64,000 bases of DNA, from positions 5,603,786-5,667,785 of the forward strand of contig NW_019091362.1 of assembly GCF_001949145.1 (NCBI RefSeq), in the 5' to 3' direction. The translations under genes were made by a program, and so were the position numbers. This document shows, piece after piece, positions 46,301-59,400 of this stretch. A model generated the notes under the pieces. That model did not search any database and was not told the origin of the DNA. It saw only the letters and a list, made by a program, of their open reading frames with translations. Source of the stretch: Acanthaster planci (Eukaryota > Echinodermata > Asteroidea > Valvatida > Acanthasteridae). The first letter of the stretch is position 1, and each line of letters opens with the position of its first letter.

Positions 46301-48495
46301 CAAGTCATGATGCTAGTCCTAGTCGTAAGAATTTTTTCACATTTTGTACACTTAACAGGTTTGGGAAACGATGCTTATTGCACTTTAACGACATCATAAA
46401 GAAGACATTTGTGGAGGCTGTGAAAGATGACAGCTTTTCTGCTATTCTGTAGTTTCAGGTCCCTCGTGTTCATATCTTTCGTCCAAAACATTTTGATTTT
46501 GTGCTTTGAACCTTCTCGGGAGGGGCATGCCAAACAGATGATGAAAGGGGCTATCTTTTGTGGCAACGGTAGATTAAATGTTGATTGGTACCCTTACAAT
46601 GTCGTACGTGCCTCTCATCTTGGCAAAATTAATGCATGACGTTATGCTGGGGATGCTCGTAAAAATTCATGAGAATAAGCCGTGTCGGGATTACTTGGCT
46701 GCAGCTTGGAATTACATGCGACTCCATTGGAAGTGGCTGTAGCCGTTAGCATTTACTCGTAGGCATTTTCTAGCCACAGCCAAGTAATTGAGACAGCCAT
46801 ACAATATGGAAAATTGATTTTTTTTTCCAGAGCTGTGATAATACACGTTTGGAAATCAGAAACGAAAGACGACACGCCTGATATTCGAGACTTCTGAACA
46901 CTCTATGAACTGTCCTGTTGGGTTTGCACTCGGTGCCAGCATAGCATTCCAACTGCTGGTTGGCCAAAATTGCGATTTTGACATAGCAAGAGAAATGCCT
47001 CCAGCTCCGACCAGGAAACCGGACTATGATGACCCAATGCTGACACTACGCGAATACAGTCGAAACTCATCAATAGGAGGTCTTTGTTATTGAATAAAAA
47101 CATTATAATCATCTGGAATGAAAAGAATGGAGGACAAAAGGATCGGGCCCTACAATAGTTGCCTTTGTGTGTGCAGTATGTTGTATTAAAAGTGCTCTTC
47201 CCAACAAGGATCAACTGTATTTATGCCGAGAGGCATACATCAGGGGCGTTCCTACATCTTCCGGTTGATTCAGGTTATTTCTCAAGGTGCTAGGTCAATA
47301 AGACTGGGAAATCTAGTGCCTTTATAGGCCTACTCGAATTTGTCATGTACAGAACAAGGCATGAAAAATGTGTTTAAATTGTCAACCCGCTCCAAAGATA
47401 AAGTCTGGTTAGTATGTTCTTTGCAAAAGTGTGTCAGAAAAAAAGCCGGCTAAACAATTTATTATGATACACTCAAATGGATTGGCACTGAAACACTTTT
47501 GGTTGTGATTCTTTAATTTCAAAGTCAGAATTTGTCAGATACTCCATTATATACCTTATTGCACAAAAAATGTTCATTTTACCCACTTTTGTTGCAATAT
47601 TCCAAAACACACTCCTTGAATACAAATATTCACTTAAACTGCAACAAAATACTCGCGAAAAGAATTTAAAGACCCCCATATTACGCCAGCACAATTTGTA
47701 ACGCATAATATCTATTTACAAACAGGTTGAATGAATCCGCATTATTTCACGTAGCCATATATACAAATATAGAGCCGATTATTAAAAGAAGTATCAATAA
47801 CTACCGGGCACAAACAAAATGAGGTGAGGGGTAGGTCATAATACATGCGCTTTTAGGCCCTATCAACGCGCCCGTGCATCCACCATTTGCGCGTCTATTG
47901 AAATTGTTCAAATGCGGGGATGTCAGGCGTTTGTGTGTTTTTTCCTGATTGACTTTGAAGGAAATTCAAACTGGAATAATATTAACAAGGTTTACCTTCA
48001 TTTCTGAGATGGGATGACTTGTCATTATTTTCATTAGAATTATTTGACTTGTATGAATGAAATTAATCAGTTACATGTCCATTTTCTGTTACTGAATGTG
48101 GACGGTATTTCTGGTGGCAATATTTCAAGCCCCACATTAAACATTGCACATTCTTGTAGCATTCAAAATATTGACAGTGTGTGGGACCAGCAACAGGGGC
48201 AGCCACACCAATCCTGGATCTCTGCTAACTTTTCGAACTTAACGAACCGTTTATACATTAAACTTAACAATAGAAGTTGGTCAAAACGGAAGCGTTTTGA
48301 CTACTTAATTTTACACAGGCCTACCCCCGTTCTGAGTTCATTCTAGACGCTGTAAAGTACCGAAGAACTTGATTTGCAAATCTGCAAATCTACATCTGTG
48401 ATCTACGTTTCCCCCAAACGGTCGCTATAGTGAAAATTTGTACAAATCCAAAAATGAGCCCTTGACAAAAATCGACGTGCTATGTAGAAAAAAAG
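43400..48495. other. Spacer between convergent CASC3 and Hox genes
   Basis: About 5 kb with no recognisable protein frame. It holds an inverted pair ATTACTTGGCTG (46690-46701) and CAGCCAAGTAAT (46777-46788), and otherwise ordinary AT-rich sequence. Part is presumably 3' UTR of both genes. Confidence 0.6.
46690..46788. repeat. Foldback with 12-bp perfect arms
   Basis: ATTACTTGGCTG at 46690-46701 is exactly inverted at 46777-46788, about 75 bp apart. Possibly a decayed MITE. Confidence 0.5.
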
Positions 48496-48627
48496 TTAAT
48501 GGTGGTGGTTTGCAAAATATTTGGAGCCCAAGGTCATCTTTTCTCTCTCGATCTGTTGCTGTTCCTGCTTCTCTCGCTCCGTCATCTTCTTCATCTTCAT
48601 CCGTCGATTCTGATACCAGATCTTGAC
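48496..48627 (-). CDS. Hox exon 3 (recognition helix and C-terminus)
   Basis: VKIWYQNRRMKMKKMTEREK, then a Gln/Glu-rich tail ending KYFANHHH and TAA. Acceptor CTTGTAG. Trp48, Gln50, Asn51 and Arg53 of the homeodomain are intact. Confidence 0.95.
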   Translation of the reverse strand, partial: VKIWYQNRRMKMKKMTEREKQEQQQIEREKMTLGSKYFANHHH

Positions 48628-51600
48628 CTACAAGGAGGAAGACATGACATAATGATGAAACGACGTGGAGAAGGCAAAGGATGGGCGCCAGAGAGGGGAT
48701 GTAATACAGAAATGTTAATTCTAAAGCCACGTGGTCGCCAAAAATCTCTCATCAGCTCATGTGAGGCAGAAAGTTGGAAGGGTACCGTAGTCGATGCAGG
48801 TGGAATGGATTATAAGCAAGATATGGATTGCTTATTGAAGGAAAACCGTTTCTGCAGGGGAAGAACAAAATAATGGGCATTGATTGAGGAGCGCATACGT
48901 GGCTGGAGATTTCTATTTCCACAGGTGTTTGGTCCTTATTCCAGTGGCAGGGACCGTGACTTCAGTTTCAGCATAAAGGAGGCAAAAACTAACCTGTCTC
49001 TCCGTCAGGTTTAACACTTCCGCCAACCTCGTTCTCCTATCTCGCGTGAGGTACATGTTATCCTGGAACTCCTTTTCCAGTTCGATGATCTGCAGCTTGG
49101 AGTATGGCCTTCGTTTGGTTCTCCTTGGGGTCGAGGTTACCGAGGAAACCCATGCTGACGCGTGATTGGATGAACCTATATAACAAACAATAAATACATG
49201 TACACACAAAATTAAAGGCATTCATCAGGACTTGCCAATGTCGTAATTTAGACTTGTTTGGGTCCTAATAGGAAATGGGATCGGGAGTATGCTCACTTTA
49301 GGTTGGCCCAGGACTGACAGATACACTGTGCCAGCTTTGCTTAGAAGGCCCTCCAAGGGTCGGTCGTTTCGTTTACTATAAAATAAGTGATATCCTTCCT
49401 CATAACCCCCCCCTCCCAGAAACCCATCAGTGTGTTCATACAATTATAGTCTGCCATTCATCAAACTTACGGCAGTTTTTTTCAGTTATGCTCCGACATA
49501 CGCACTACAGGTTAAGGCATTTCGACTTCAGTATAACATCGCTGCACGTAATTTGTATCATATACAAAATAAATGCACGCAAGGTCAATGGGGTAAATTT
49601 AAAGCGTGAGTTCAACTGGGAACATTGTCATTTGAGAGATCACATCTTCATACTTTGAATCAACTTTTAAGCTCCTATTGAACTCCTGGAAATCGAATCA
49701 ACATTGCTGATTTAACCAGTAGAAATTGTTACAAAGCGGGTGGCCAAGTTGCCAGCGGTCCCTCCCAAACTCCAGTAAATTCCAAGCGTCCTTTAAAAAA
49801 ATAACATAAAACGGTGCACTAATAGAAAGACAAAAACACTCCAGCCATGGAAGCACAATCGTATTTTTAGTGATAACGGAATATGCATCCTGCGCTGATA
49901 GGTTCGAGGGCATAAGGTTTTCATTGAAGTGACGGTAGGCTGTACTTAACGAGTAGGTCTTGTGGGCGGAAGGTACCAGCATATTTTACAGTGTGTTCCG
50001 CCGGTTGGTTTTATACGGTATGCAAATTCGTATTCTGAATAATGTTTTTACGAATTTGTAATTAGGCAGAAAAGACGATTTTCCCACGGTGAGCATTATG
50101 CAAGCTAACTGTACGTTAAATCTGTAGGAAATGATCGACAAAGCAAAATAAATTTGTCCCAAGTAATGGTTTTCTCCTAAAATAACTTGAAGTTTAGATC
50201 TATGTATGTAGCACTGTCATTGTGTTTCCTTTCTCTATCTCTCTTCACGGTGTTCTCACAATGTACACTTTGTGATTCTAATAGGTAAGCCACAAAAAGA
50301 TGCTTTATTGTAAAGTAATTACTTGTATACACCGTAAGTTGCTCCTCCTGAAATACTGGAAATTATTGAAAGCTTTTATCCAAAAGATGGCGACTATTTT
50401 GAAACAAAAATATACGAAACAGAGTTAGATTAAGATTTTCAAAGATATCCTGGTACACCAAAACTTCAGGAATGCTCATCTGTTTCCCAATAAAAGAGCG
50501 ATATTGCCGGAAAGCAGGCGACATGTACGCCGTATTTCCGAGCAGTGAGCCTTTAGAGTGACGAAGATGAATCACTTATGGGCATACATTTGTAGACATT
50601 AACTTCAAATGGACCCAAAGATAGAAGTGAACATCCTCTTCCCAACAGTTAATTTTAGCAAACACTGTTCTGAGATAATAATTATGTACAATGGAATTAA
50701 TATTACGAAAGCATAATTAAACACTAACATGGCGGCCATGGCAGAGCATATATCTGAGTTTTATTGACAGACAGCACGAGCCGACTCGTCTCAACCAGTT
50801 ATTATCTTATAAAACTTTACTATAATGGATTACTGCAATCATCCTTCGGGTTTTAATTGTACTTTACGACTGCGCACTCGAAACCGAGTTATTAACGCCA
50901 TAAAATTCTCACGGATTCTTATTTCATTACGATATAAACTTTTACTGAGACTGTAGGGGCCTATCGCTGGTTGTTGGCATCAACTAACGGATATATAAAG
51001 GCCAGGATAAAAAAAGTTAATAAAGCGTAATGAGTATGATTCCAAATGCAAACAAGATGGCTTTATAAAGTGAGAAGTGATAGTAATTAAAGTAGTTAGT
51101 AAATTGTTATTTTACATGGTCCCTGAGCAAAATTTCTCAAAGCGGATAGGGTATAGTTACACTCGCATGATTTCAGTCATTGTGTTCATTGTTATTAGCA
51201 AGCCCCTCTCTCGTACCTATTAGTCGTGCTATTTTTTACCGGTTAGGAATGCAGGTCATATACATTTTTTTATTTCATCCTGACGGAATCCTTGAGGGAT
51301 GGCTCGTCGACGTCGCGCAGAATTCGGTGTGCCAGTGCTGCATTAAAGATGCGTGCTTGGACAGACGTCAATGCTTGATGGGCTTAGGTAGTCAAACCCA
51401 GGTAAGAAGAGCACTGATACACAACTTAAATTCATGTTCAGAGCAAGGACAATTTCAGGTCCCAAGTTTTTGTTTTCCTCCGTTTTCTCTTCCCGATAAT
51501 TCAAGATACCTGTTACAAAAGGGTAATTTGTAAAGTTCAAGGACCTAATATTTCATTGATTTGAAATTGTCTGATTTTTTATTTAAAAGATCCCATTGAT

Positions 51601-54600
51601 TTGCCAAAAATTGTAAGTTGCCACTATTCGATCCGTAGGCCTGCTGATAAACTGCTGTTTTGCTTTGGATTTCACTTGTTGCTTATAGCTTGACTGTTAA
51701 GAACACAATGTTGGTATTAAACAAAGATAGGTACCAGGTAGCGTACTGAACAAAAGCCCCGAGGTGGGATGATGGTGCCCACTACATTTCCATCCAGAAT
51801 ACATTGACATGTATAGTCTTGGCCAGGCACACCCATCATTTTCCAGAGCTGTTGTTCTTTGTTTGGGGGAGAGGATATCGCTTTTTAGTTTTTTACTGGT
51901 ACCTTTAGAATGCATATTTATTGTTCTTCACGTCAAAGAATACGGGCGTTTTACAATAGTGTGCAACGCGCTGACCAATCACAGTGCGCAAAATCTGTCG
52001 ACCCAATGCGCGTTTGGAAAGGTCGACAGATTTCACGCACTGTGGTTGGTCAACCTGTTGCAAACTCTTGAGGCGCACTATTGTGAACCGCACGTATTCA
52101 TGATCCAACAGGAATGGCTCATTAGCTTAGCCAAGGGTGATACAGAGGCAGAATGCAATATGTTTGAAGTTTAAGTTTGATATCAACATCGGTATGCTGG
52201 TAGAATCTATACATCAAGACGGCAAATGGGTTATTGATGCAAAAACAGGATTTTGAAAATGGATGACAAAAGAATGGAAACAGACAATCCAAGCCGAAGC
52301 CGAGGGACGTTGTCAGTGTCTATATTCTCCTGAGCTGGCTCCAGTTACTACATATATTTTGAGCCAAGAAGTCTTAGCAAAAAAGAGAATATTTACACCC
52401 TTCCAAAGATTTTGTCCAACCACTTTACCTCATTTTTTAAACACACTTCTAGCCATGTTTTGGTAACTATGTGCCTCTTGTATCAGCTCAACTATCTTCC
52501 CCCGCTTGGCGTCGGGAGGTAGTCTCTGTGACCTACATCCAGCGACCAGTACAATTCTCATCACTTTCCAGAAATAAACATGTATTTGTTTTACTGTAGG
52601 CCTACCTCATAAAATTATTCATGAGCAAATTGGCGAATAGCAAATTCAAGGCCAACAGGAATTATTTATTTCTGAGCTGCAGAGTTCCGCCTGTCTGGCA
52701 AAACCTAAACAGACTGTTTCCGTTAAGATTACATGTCAAAGACTGCACGTCTATGGAAGGGATTCCAGAGGGAACTTTTGATGTTACCATGCAGAAAGAA
52801 CAACCGCAAGGCAGCGAGCAGGATACTGATCGGGATGACGTCACCTTGGCGCGTATCAGCTCTACCTCCCAGACTCGCAACAATTTGCTCACGAATATTT
52901 ATGAGGTGTATAGCCATTATGAATATAAAAACTATGTTGTTTACGAACAGCAAACACCTATTGTAGTGAGAGTAAATCTGGATAAGTTGGGGTGGCCGGG
53001 CGTGCACGTGTCATGCAAAATGACTAGAGAGCCGAGCTACTAGTCTTGGGGCTCCACCAGCAAACGCTACATCCATTATCAGTCCAAACCTTCGGTCGTG
53101 GTCTGTTCTTCTGGATATGAACCAGTTCACAATAGGCAAGGTCAATTAAAAACAAATCGCACATGTGCGTCGAATGGGCTGTGCTGCAGATGTCATGCGC
53201 GGATATCCTCCCCGAGTTGAAGTGCAACCTCACCGGCGAAAGAAAGACAGGCCGGCACGAAGATTTTTCACACGTTCGACTTGCACGCGAAGACCATACA
53301 TTCCAGAATAAATTCGTTGCGCGGACTCGGCGCAAACTTGCGCGCCTATTATGCGGTTAGTTCATACCAAAGGACTGTCCAATTTCATTTAAACACGCGC
53401 CCTCTTTTGTTCCCGCTCGGAGCGTATTGCTGTTCCCGAATGACCTCGGACGCGCTTCATTTCGGGCATGTGCTGTTGGAATACCAAGCTGACTCATTTA
53501 AACGAACTTCCCATCTTCGGCGCGCCGGTGCAACCACCCTTTTAATTTGAATGGATGTATACGCTTCTACATACCCTATGGGCCTATGAACAATTATTTA
53601 CATGCACCTCTAGTTCATTCAACAGTGTATAGTTGATTTATGAGAGAATTATCAGCCGACATACTTTCAGTCATTTTCTTTGTAAACAGTCATTGCAAGT
53701 GTAACTCGAAATTGGCCTGCAAATCACAGGAAAAATAAACAGCCAGGGATCTTAGTACGGTAATAATTGGTAAAGGTATGTTTGAACAAGGCAAGTTGAC
53801 AGAAATTGAATAGCATCATAAAAGTGAAAATCAAATGAAGACGACCTTTACTGCACACGAAGCACATAACTTTATAGAGTTTTTCCCGTCTCTTGAATTT
53901 CACGTCTGATTTTTTCATTATCATCGATTCACCATAGTATCGGAAATTTACGACCAGTACGAAATTTATAACTGGATTAATTTTTATCCTTCTGAAATGC
54001 ATTACGAAAACTTTGCAATTTCAATAATTTCAACCAATGGAATTATTATATAATCTAATTCTTAAAAGTATTCATCGGGTCGTTTGGCACATTCGATGTA
54101 GGCGGTGATTACAAAAACAACTTTGTGATTCCGGGAAATGGGAAGTATTCTTGGACTATCCAAATAGGCCTTCTGATTCTCGCGAATTCTCGCGAAGTAC
54201 AAAAAAATAAAAAATATATAAAATGCATGTTGACTGTGCCTTTGAATGCCAACCTACTTTCTCCAGTCTTTTAATAGTAAATACCATTTCCAAACAATGT
54301 GTTTCTTGATATTATCGATGCCGAGCGTGCGTACTCATTTTAAATAAAAATCGTCGATACATGTCTGCATAAAAGAAAGTGATGTTGCAAAAGCGAAGTA
54401 AAAAATATACGTCTTGTTGGGCGTTAAATGCTTTGGACGATGATTTTAAAATGCAAGAGGAACCTTTCCGAGGTATGACAAATTGCTCAACTTTTTACAG
54501 GGAAACTGTTGTTTCCTCACGATACAGAAAGGAACAAAGCTTGGCCTACCTGACACAGAAAACGGGTAGCTGCTAGCCCGATGACCCACTGAAGAATACC

Positions 54601-55039
54601 CACTGGCCACAGACGTCGCCGACAGGTAGGACTCCCTGGAGTGCTGCAGCTGGTGAGTGGACACCGCAGCGGCTGCTGCAGCTGCCGCCTGGTTCAGTGG
54701 AGTCGGGGCCGCCGGTGAGGCGAAAGGGCTGTGGTAGCGCTGAGATCCAGTCGCCGAGCTGAAGTCGAAGCTGTTCCAGACGGAGAAGTCGTCCCCGTAG
54801 GGTGAGATGCTGGCCAAGGTGGAAGAGGAGGCTCCAGGGTCCAAGTTGTTGGAGTAGTACGGGTAACGGCAAGTCAACGGGACGGGTTGGTGTGTTGTCC
54901 CGGTCCCGGACTCCCCAACACCGCACTTGTTGTACACGCTGCCGAGCCCCGACGCTCGAGACGGGAAAATCGGGGACGTGGTCCCGGGCGCGGTTTCAGC
55001 TGTAGTGGTAGCTGACCAAGTGTCTGCGTTCCACTGCAT
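48496..55039 (-). CDS. Posterior-class Hox homeodomain protein (whole gene, 3 exons; Hox11/13-like)
   Basis: Spliced protein of 267 aa, a usual Hox length. The N-terminal 163 residues are Ser/Thr/Ala/Tyr-rich with an eight-alanine run (118-125). The homeodomain is residues 181-240: KRRPYSKLQIIELEKEF, NMYLTRDRR, LNLTERQ, then VKIWYQNRRMKMKKM. PYSK, NMYLTRDRR and the KMKKM end mark the Abdominal-B (Hox9-13) class; Cdx is excluded by these. No YPWM hexapeptide is present, as usual for this class; a Trp at 172 precedes the homeodomain. Position 49 is Tyr rather than Phe, and an intron divides the homeobox between positions 44 and 45. Such proteins pattern the posterior body axis by binding TTTAT-type sites. 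Exact paralogue (11/13a, b or c) is not decided. Confidence 0.95.
48994..49175 (-). CDS. Hox exon 2 (homeodomain helices 1-2)
   Basis: Starts in a split Gly codon, SNHASAWVSSVTSTPRRTKR, then PYSKLQIIELEKEF and DRRTRLAEVLNLTERQ. Acceptor ATATAG, donor GTTAGT, phase 0 at the homeobox-splitting junction. Confidence 0.95.
49176..54549 (-). other. Hox intron 1
   Basis: 5.4 kb. Mostly AT-rich; contains a strong foldback at 51938-52099 and a less AT-rich block at about 52.6-53.55 kb with TTTATGA-type words and longer open frames. No second homeobox is seen. Confidence 0.7.
51938..52099. repeat. Long imperfect foldback (about 70-bp arms)
   Basis: The centre is a perfect 13-bp pair, AAATCTGTCGACC (51991-52003) with its inverse at 52021-52033 and a 17-nt loop. 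Pairing continues outward with interruptions through CCAATCACAGTGCG, ACAATAGTG and GAATACG. Either a foldback MITE or a hairpin transcript. Confidence 0.75.
54550..55039 (-). CDS. Hox exon 1
   Basis: Starts MQWNADTWSATTTAET at the first ATG; the frame stays open upstream without another ATG, past a possible acceptor TTGTTGCCAG. Ends SSYPFSVS plus one base at donor GTAGGC. 163 codons with an Ala run and many Ser/Tyr. An upstream noncoding exon is possible. Confidence 0.88.
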
Positions 55040-56451
55040 TCTTGTTGCAAGCACTGGCAACAAATAATAACCCAGTAATAATGCAATCAGTGTATCTTGA
55101 GTTTTAATGGCGTAATAAACTTATAAACGCCAGTTTTTAATGTTTACACGATCAAATGTTATTGCCTGTAATACAATTGCAAATACATCTCCTAGACAAG
55201 ACGGTGCAGAATGGAATGGAGTGCATTAGATGTTGTATGTAGGAACCAGTGCCCGCACTTTTTTCGGGACTTCTGCGCGCGGCAGAGATCAGCTCGATTC
55301 CTAAGCGAGTCAGAGTTCAGTTGTTTCGCCAACGTATATGATTGCTGTCATGTCACGCACTGACTAGGCCTACCAGCATTTAATATATCTGTCTTTCTTC
55401 GATTTTCCCCCGATGTTGCGTTGTCGTGGTTGGCTGCCACGTCATTATCATAACAAAATACAAAAGTCAGCAAGCATAGGCACTCAAAGCAACTCATTTC
55501 TAATCGTGAACAACTTCGTATACATGTAGCACATATGGTGGTTGCGATATCTTTGTAACTCGTAGCCCGTACAAAACGTCACAGCCCAATGATCACGGAT
55601 ATTTTCCTACCTACCCGTTTCTTTTTAGGCATAATATTTTGGTCGAACTTTATGTCGAAGCATACTCCGTCAAGTAGAGGGCCGTGCCTCTCCTATTCAA
55701 ATGAGTAAATTATTCAGAACTAAAAGCATCCGTTGCATTTAATAGGGCTTTTTAATTCTTTTATTTTGATTTTGTTCAATCGGTGCCTATATACGCCAAA
55801 TATAATAATCCATTCAACAGAACACTCAAGCAGATCACATGATGCATGAGCAGCCTTGACTAACTTAAAAGTTAAGATGATGTTACAGTTCGTTTATCTA
55901 AAGAGTGGCATAAAATTCTTGTTCAGTTTAATTAAAAAAAAATTTTCATCCGAACGAGTTTCAAAGTCAATCGTTGTAACGCGACTTAAGGGTAGTTTAA
56001 AAGCAAACAGTTTGGTTATAGAGCTCGCCATCTATCGGGAACATAATGAGACAAATTGAAAAGTAAGTCATATTCAGATTGGAATTATTAGCAAATTTAC
56101 ACACGTCCTGGGCCCAGAACATTACGGTCAGCTACATTCATGAACGAAAAATAGTAATTTATTTCATCAACAGTTTCGAAATTCATGCACTGGCCATAAA
56201 TAGGCCATTTTCATCAAATTAGATATACAGAGAAGAAATCGAAAGACATAATATTTATTCATTCCAAGAAAATATGTATATGCAATTGAAATAATAGACA
56301 CAATTCTTTACAGAAGTCAAACGGCCCGTGATCGTGTCAAACAGAATATTGCGTAATGTAGTAACAAAAATAATATGCCGAAGATTTGAATATGAAAAAT
56401 CTCCTGTCACAAGAGGGCGCTGCTCTAAAGCAAAGGTCTGTGGAATTCAAA
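55040..56451. other. Shared upstream region of Hox and TMEM237
   Basis: 1.4 kb between divergent starts. No coding signal. A GC-richer patch near 55.26-55.32 kb and AT-rich flanks; presumably holds both promoters. Confidence 0.55.
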
Positions 56452-56466
56452 ATGGCGACTTCCGTG
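56452..56466 (+). CDS. TMEM237: TMEM237 candidate first coding exon
   Basis: ATGGCGACTTCCGTG (MATSV) directly followed by donor GTAAGA, phase 0, fitting the phase-0 acceptor at 59149 to give MATSVDASVKRRSLPPLL. Good start context (AAAATGG). Not proven; another upstream exon could be used. Confidence 0.55.
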
Positions 56467-59400
56467 GTAAGAACTATAACGTTGAGATTTTGAGGTTTTT
56501 ACCATCTCATTCTGTGGAACTCTAGACATTTCACGTCCAAGAGTGAAGTATTGAAACTCCAGACGTCACTGTATTTCTTGTTTCGTAAAATTCACTTTTT
56601 TTTACATTATTTTAATTTTTGGTAAGGCGTTGGTCAGGTTGGTTGGCATGGTTGGTAGGCCCTAACTAACTTTGTCTGAGCTATATATGCAATCACACAT
56701 ATGAAGCCAAACCACGGTTCACAACCATGCACAATGCATGACATCTAGATGCTCAACCAACCATAAAAACTTCACGTGTGAAATTAGGCTCCAATAGCAT
56801 TTGGGCTTAATTTTCCTTAAAAAAAAAAACCTCCCTGCCCATAATTCTGACCCGTGATTCGAACCCACACCCCTTGCATTACAAATCATTATGCCGTAAC
56901 CGCTTGACTACCGCAATTCACACAAATTGATGGTGTTTTTACTGTTGATATAACGATGAACGGCTAGCTGCAACCCAAGTCTAATACACATTGGGCATGC
57001 GCAATACAAACACAACCACTGTGGTTTGGCTTCATACGTATGGTTGCATATACATGTATATCTCCTTTGTCTGGGTACCAACTCTTCTCATGTCTGTTAA
57101 TGACAATCAATCTGACACTCTAACATAGGCTGTGTTAAATTTGAAGGAATTAAAGTTAGGGTAAAAGTGGAGGTATTCGACCCTATAACATGTATAAGCA
57201 TGATAAGAAAAGCAAGAAATTCGACTGGCAGTTTAGTTTTGAATGCAGTTGGTCAAATTTGCCTCCGGGTTGAAAATTCCCGCACTTAACCTACCTTGCT
57301 TTGTCTACCATATGATAACTTTTTGTCAGGTTTAGTGCCTAGGCATGTTAGGGCTACTACTAGTAGTAGTAAGGCCAAGACTGCGAGTGCTAATTTATTT
57401 CATGCCATGTTCCTAACGTTAGATTATGAGAATGAACATCCCAGATTTCTATCCGCCTCCCGCATACTGCTGAAACAGCCGCCAAAAAATTTCATAATTT
57501 TCCAAAAAGTTATCAGGCGTATTTGATAAAAATCATTGTTTTCCCTGTCGGGAATGGTTAAAAAATGGATGCAAAGTACATTTAAATCAGCTTGTAGGGC
57601 GTCCGCGAACAAATGGCATGATGCAAGACGGACTGAGAGCTAGTCTACTTTCAAGGTTGATTCCCTTTGCATGGACACGTACTTGCTATCGATATGCGGT
57701 ATGTACACCAACGAAGCATAATGAATAATGAAAAAAAGTCCCATGGGTTTTCAAAATTATCCTGAGCAGAGTCTTGGGATCCCTGTACATTAATAAAAGT
57801 AAAAATTAAAGTTGCAAAATACTAGCAATAACACTTTCAAAAAATTTCCAAGAAAACAGTAGTCACTTCATGTGGCACCTTTCTTGCATGGCATCAACCA
57901 GATGAATAGTCTGGTGCTGGATATGAATTGAATTGTTTCAACCTCGACTCCACGGGCTGTGTGCATGTTCCTTCACTAGTCCCTGGTCATGTGGAATATG
58001 AAAGAGACACTGACTGGTTATTCACAATGAATGTACATAAATGTAAAGTCAACTGTGCGCGTACCTCCTGCATGTCATGCATGTGTAAATCTGCATCACG
58101 TGTAAACACACAAACTAAAGTCCTAATTTAAATATCCGAAATAGTGGGATACAAGTATTTCAATTATGGGTAATTCCAGAAATTAGGGCTCTATTTTTTT
58201 CGTGTCACTGTCACATCTGACGTATGATTTTGTAAGTCCAGAACACATTTTCTAATTTCCAAGAGTGATGAATTAATGCAAATTACCGGCCAAACAAATT
58301 GTACGGACATCGTCTTATTATTTGTACTTTTTTATGTAAGATATTTTACTGCTGAAAATGTGCATTTGATGTTTTGAAACATTTTTTGAAGTTTTTATTC
58401 CAATGTGAACACAATCTAGACAAACAAAAAATGAAAGAACGAGACACCACTCATTGCTTGAAAAAAATTACAAGTTAAGAAAAAGTGGTCCTTAACTTTC
58501 TTGAGTAGTGTAATAGTCCATTACCAGATACATGTGTAGTCTGGTGTGCAGTACTAGCAATAGCACTTACATGCAGCACATTTTCCATGTTTATGCATTT
58601 ACTAAGTGGGAGTGGAACCATGTGTAATTTGTGTCTCATGCTGGGCTCTCTGAGACTGGTGGCATAGGGTTGAGGGTCCTGGTCTTTTGACGTTTTGAAT
58701 TTGTTAGAAGTTGGTTTAGCAGCATTGTAACTTTTGTTATTGTAATTTAGGTTACAAGAATGAAAACTCACATCGTAGTAAGGATTCATTTGAAATTGAC
58801 AATAGAAAAATTGTTGGAAACTTTGGGTTGGAAAAATAATTAGGGGGCCTTTAGTCTAGAGACCAAACATTCATGGTTATATCTCCAAATATCAAAATAC
58901 CATTGAAGTGGCTTAGGATTTTGAATCTTGCTTTGTTTGATGAATCACTTACACAGAAATCTAGAATTCCACTTTTTCAACAAATATTTGCCAAAAAAGC
59001 AGTCGTGACCAAACAATGCCTGATCCGTGTCTCTTCAGACATCGTGAATAGGGCCTTCCCTATTTAAACCATCAGGCCGACAATTTTCAGAAAAAAATCA
59101 GCGCTTGAATTCACCAACCTCACATTTTTGGCATGCTCTGTTCTCTAGGATGCCTCGGTGAAGAGACGAAGCCTACCTCCACTCCTAACCAGTGAACCTG
59201 GTATGTACAAACTCAGGACTGACAAGCCCCACAAATTGTGCCCAGATGCCGGACCACATGATACGCCTACCTAACGCCTCACCATCCGGCTATTCTTTGC
59301 TCAATGATTGCTTTTGTGCTTCTTTTCAGCAGAGTTATTACCAAGCTTTATGCGTTTACATTCTGATTTGCATGTACTGCAAGATTAGTCTTTTATTATG

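Noticed and set aside
48994-49175. Homeobox as a Cdx (caudal) gene
   Set aside because: PYSK, NMYLTRDRR and the KMKKM end are posterior Hox features; Cdx has a different helix 1-2 signature.
52621-53043. 140-codon open frame in Hox intron 1 as a gene
   Set aside because: No recognisable domain and overlapping frames on both strands; kept only as a regulatory-block finding.
55040-55063. Hox start eight codons upstream at a TTG
   Set aside because: A non-ATG start is unlikely in this setting, and a possible splice acceptor lies at the same place; the ATG at 55039 is preferred.
56836-56926. Functional tRNA gene on the minus strand
   Set aside because: The boxes fit, but the T-arm and acceptor stems do not pair, so I call it SINE-like.
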